A DNA stretch of 64,000 bases from the NCBI RefSeq assembly GCF_021155775.2, contig NC_060235.2, positions 36,434,607 to 36,498,606 of the forward strand, read 5' to 3'. A program made the translations under genes and the position numbers. Position 1 is the first letter of the stretch; every line of letters starts with the position of its first letter. Shown here in pieces: positions 63,601 to 64,000 of the stretch. The notes under the pieces were generated by a model that worked only from the letters and a program-made list of their open reading frames with translations, ran no database searches and was not told the origin of the DNA. Source of the DNA: Neodiprion pinetum (taxonomy: Eukaryota > Arthropoda > Insecta > Hymenoptera > Diprionidae).

Positions 63601-64000
63601 TCACATATCGTTGTACGATTGTTTCCATTCATTTTCGGATGTCGAAGCGTAATTTTTGAATTTATCTCAATTCACTTCGTTGTTTGATTACTCGTTCCAT
63701 TTTTTGTTTTTTCTCCCACGATACGCTCAGCATATCGCATAATAACTCGATACATATGAATTTGCAGCATGTTTGTTCTTGGATTGAATTTCCAAATTTG
63801 CCATCGTCAAACGATCACATCTATCGGGTTCTATTTATAAATCTATTCGTTTATCCTTGGTGGTGGAACGATCAATGACGAAAGTGTGTATTTAAGCGTA
63901 TTATAATATTACAACGCCTTCTCTTTTTGCATTCTTTATTATCCATTCTGGACCGTATGTATACATATAATATACACGTATACTTGTAACCACAAGTCAG
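60640..64000 (+). other. Intron following the 60.5 kb exon; nothing else recognised
   Basis: The sequence starts with a canonical donor and contains AT-rich sequence with T/A homopolymers and short TA/GTA repeats (for example about 62770-62830). No open frame with coding character or splice-site pair stands out on either strand up to the window end. Confidence 0.5.

Overview
This is a 64 kb window of insect nuclear DNA. It holds GT-AG-spliced genes with introns of 0.1 to more than 30 kb, poly(A) signals, microsatellites, and many short inverted-repeat transposon remnants. The base composition is AT-rich with CpG-containing GC-rich patches. The style fits Hymenoptera (for example a sawfly), but that placement is inference. 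No prokaryotic gene, CRISPR array, rRNA or confident tRNA was seen.

Layout. (1) 1-12.3 kb, + strand: the 3' half of the homeobox gene Dbx. The homeodomain is split between codons 44 and 45 by a 10.4 kb intron, and the last exon ends at 11512 with a 3'UTR to about 12.3 kb. The first exon(s) lie outside the window. (2) 12.5-13.05 kb, + strand: a coding-like two-part stretch that needs a reading-frame change, possibly a decayed gene. (3) 13.2-16.8 kb, - strand: a multi-exon gene of unrecognised family. I assembled it exon by exon from splice phases; one intron appears to be GC-AG. (4) 21.1-25.4 kb, + strand: a complete eight-exon divergent synaptotagmin of 403 residues (one membrane segment, two C2 domains). 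Key calcium-binding aspartates are replaced, and it also has one GC-AG intron. (5) 26.4 kb to the window end, + strand: a probable CpG-rich promoter and first exon at about 26.4-26.7 kb. A long intron-like stretch follows, then an exon at 60448-60639 that carries a start codon, 28 codons and a canonical donor. The rest of that gene is beyond the window.

The 26.7-60.4 kb stretch is almost free of convincing genes. It holds a few exon-like candidates (33.26 kb, 43.64 kb) and two GC-richer coding-like islands (39.6 and 53.1 kb). It also holds at least eight inverted-repeat elements: TTAA-flanked piggyBac-like MITEs, TA-flanked MITEs (one pair in head-to-head inverted orientation), foldback elements and a 147 bp (TC)n tract.

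The named genes are unrelated in function (a neural transcription factor and a membrane-trafficking protein), so I see no cluster logic. I looked for an undescribed system and found none that I can support. The most unusual items are the unrecognised minus-strand gene with alternative in-frame stops just after its splice donors, the frame-broken coding stretch beside Dbx, the calcium-ligand-poor synaptotagmin, and the inverted MITE pair.
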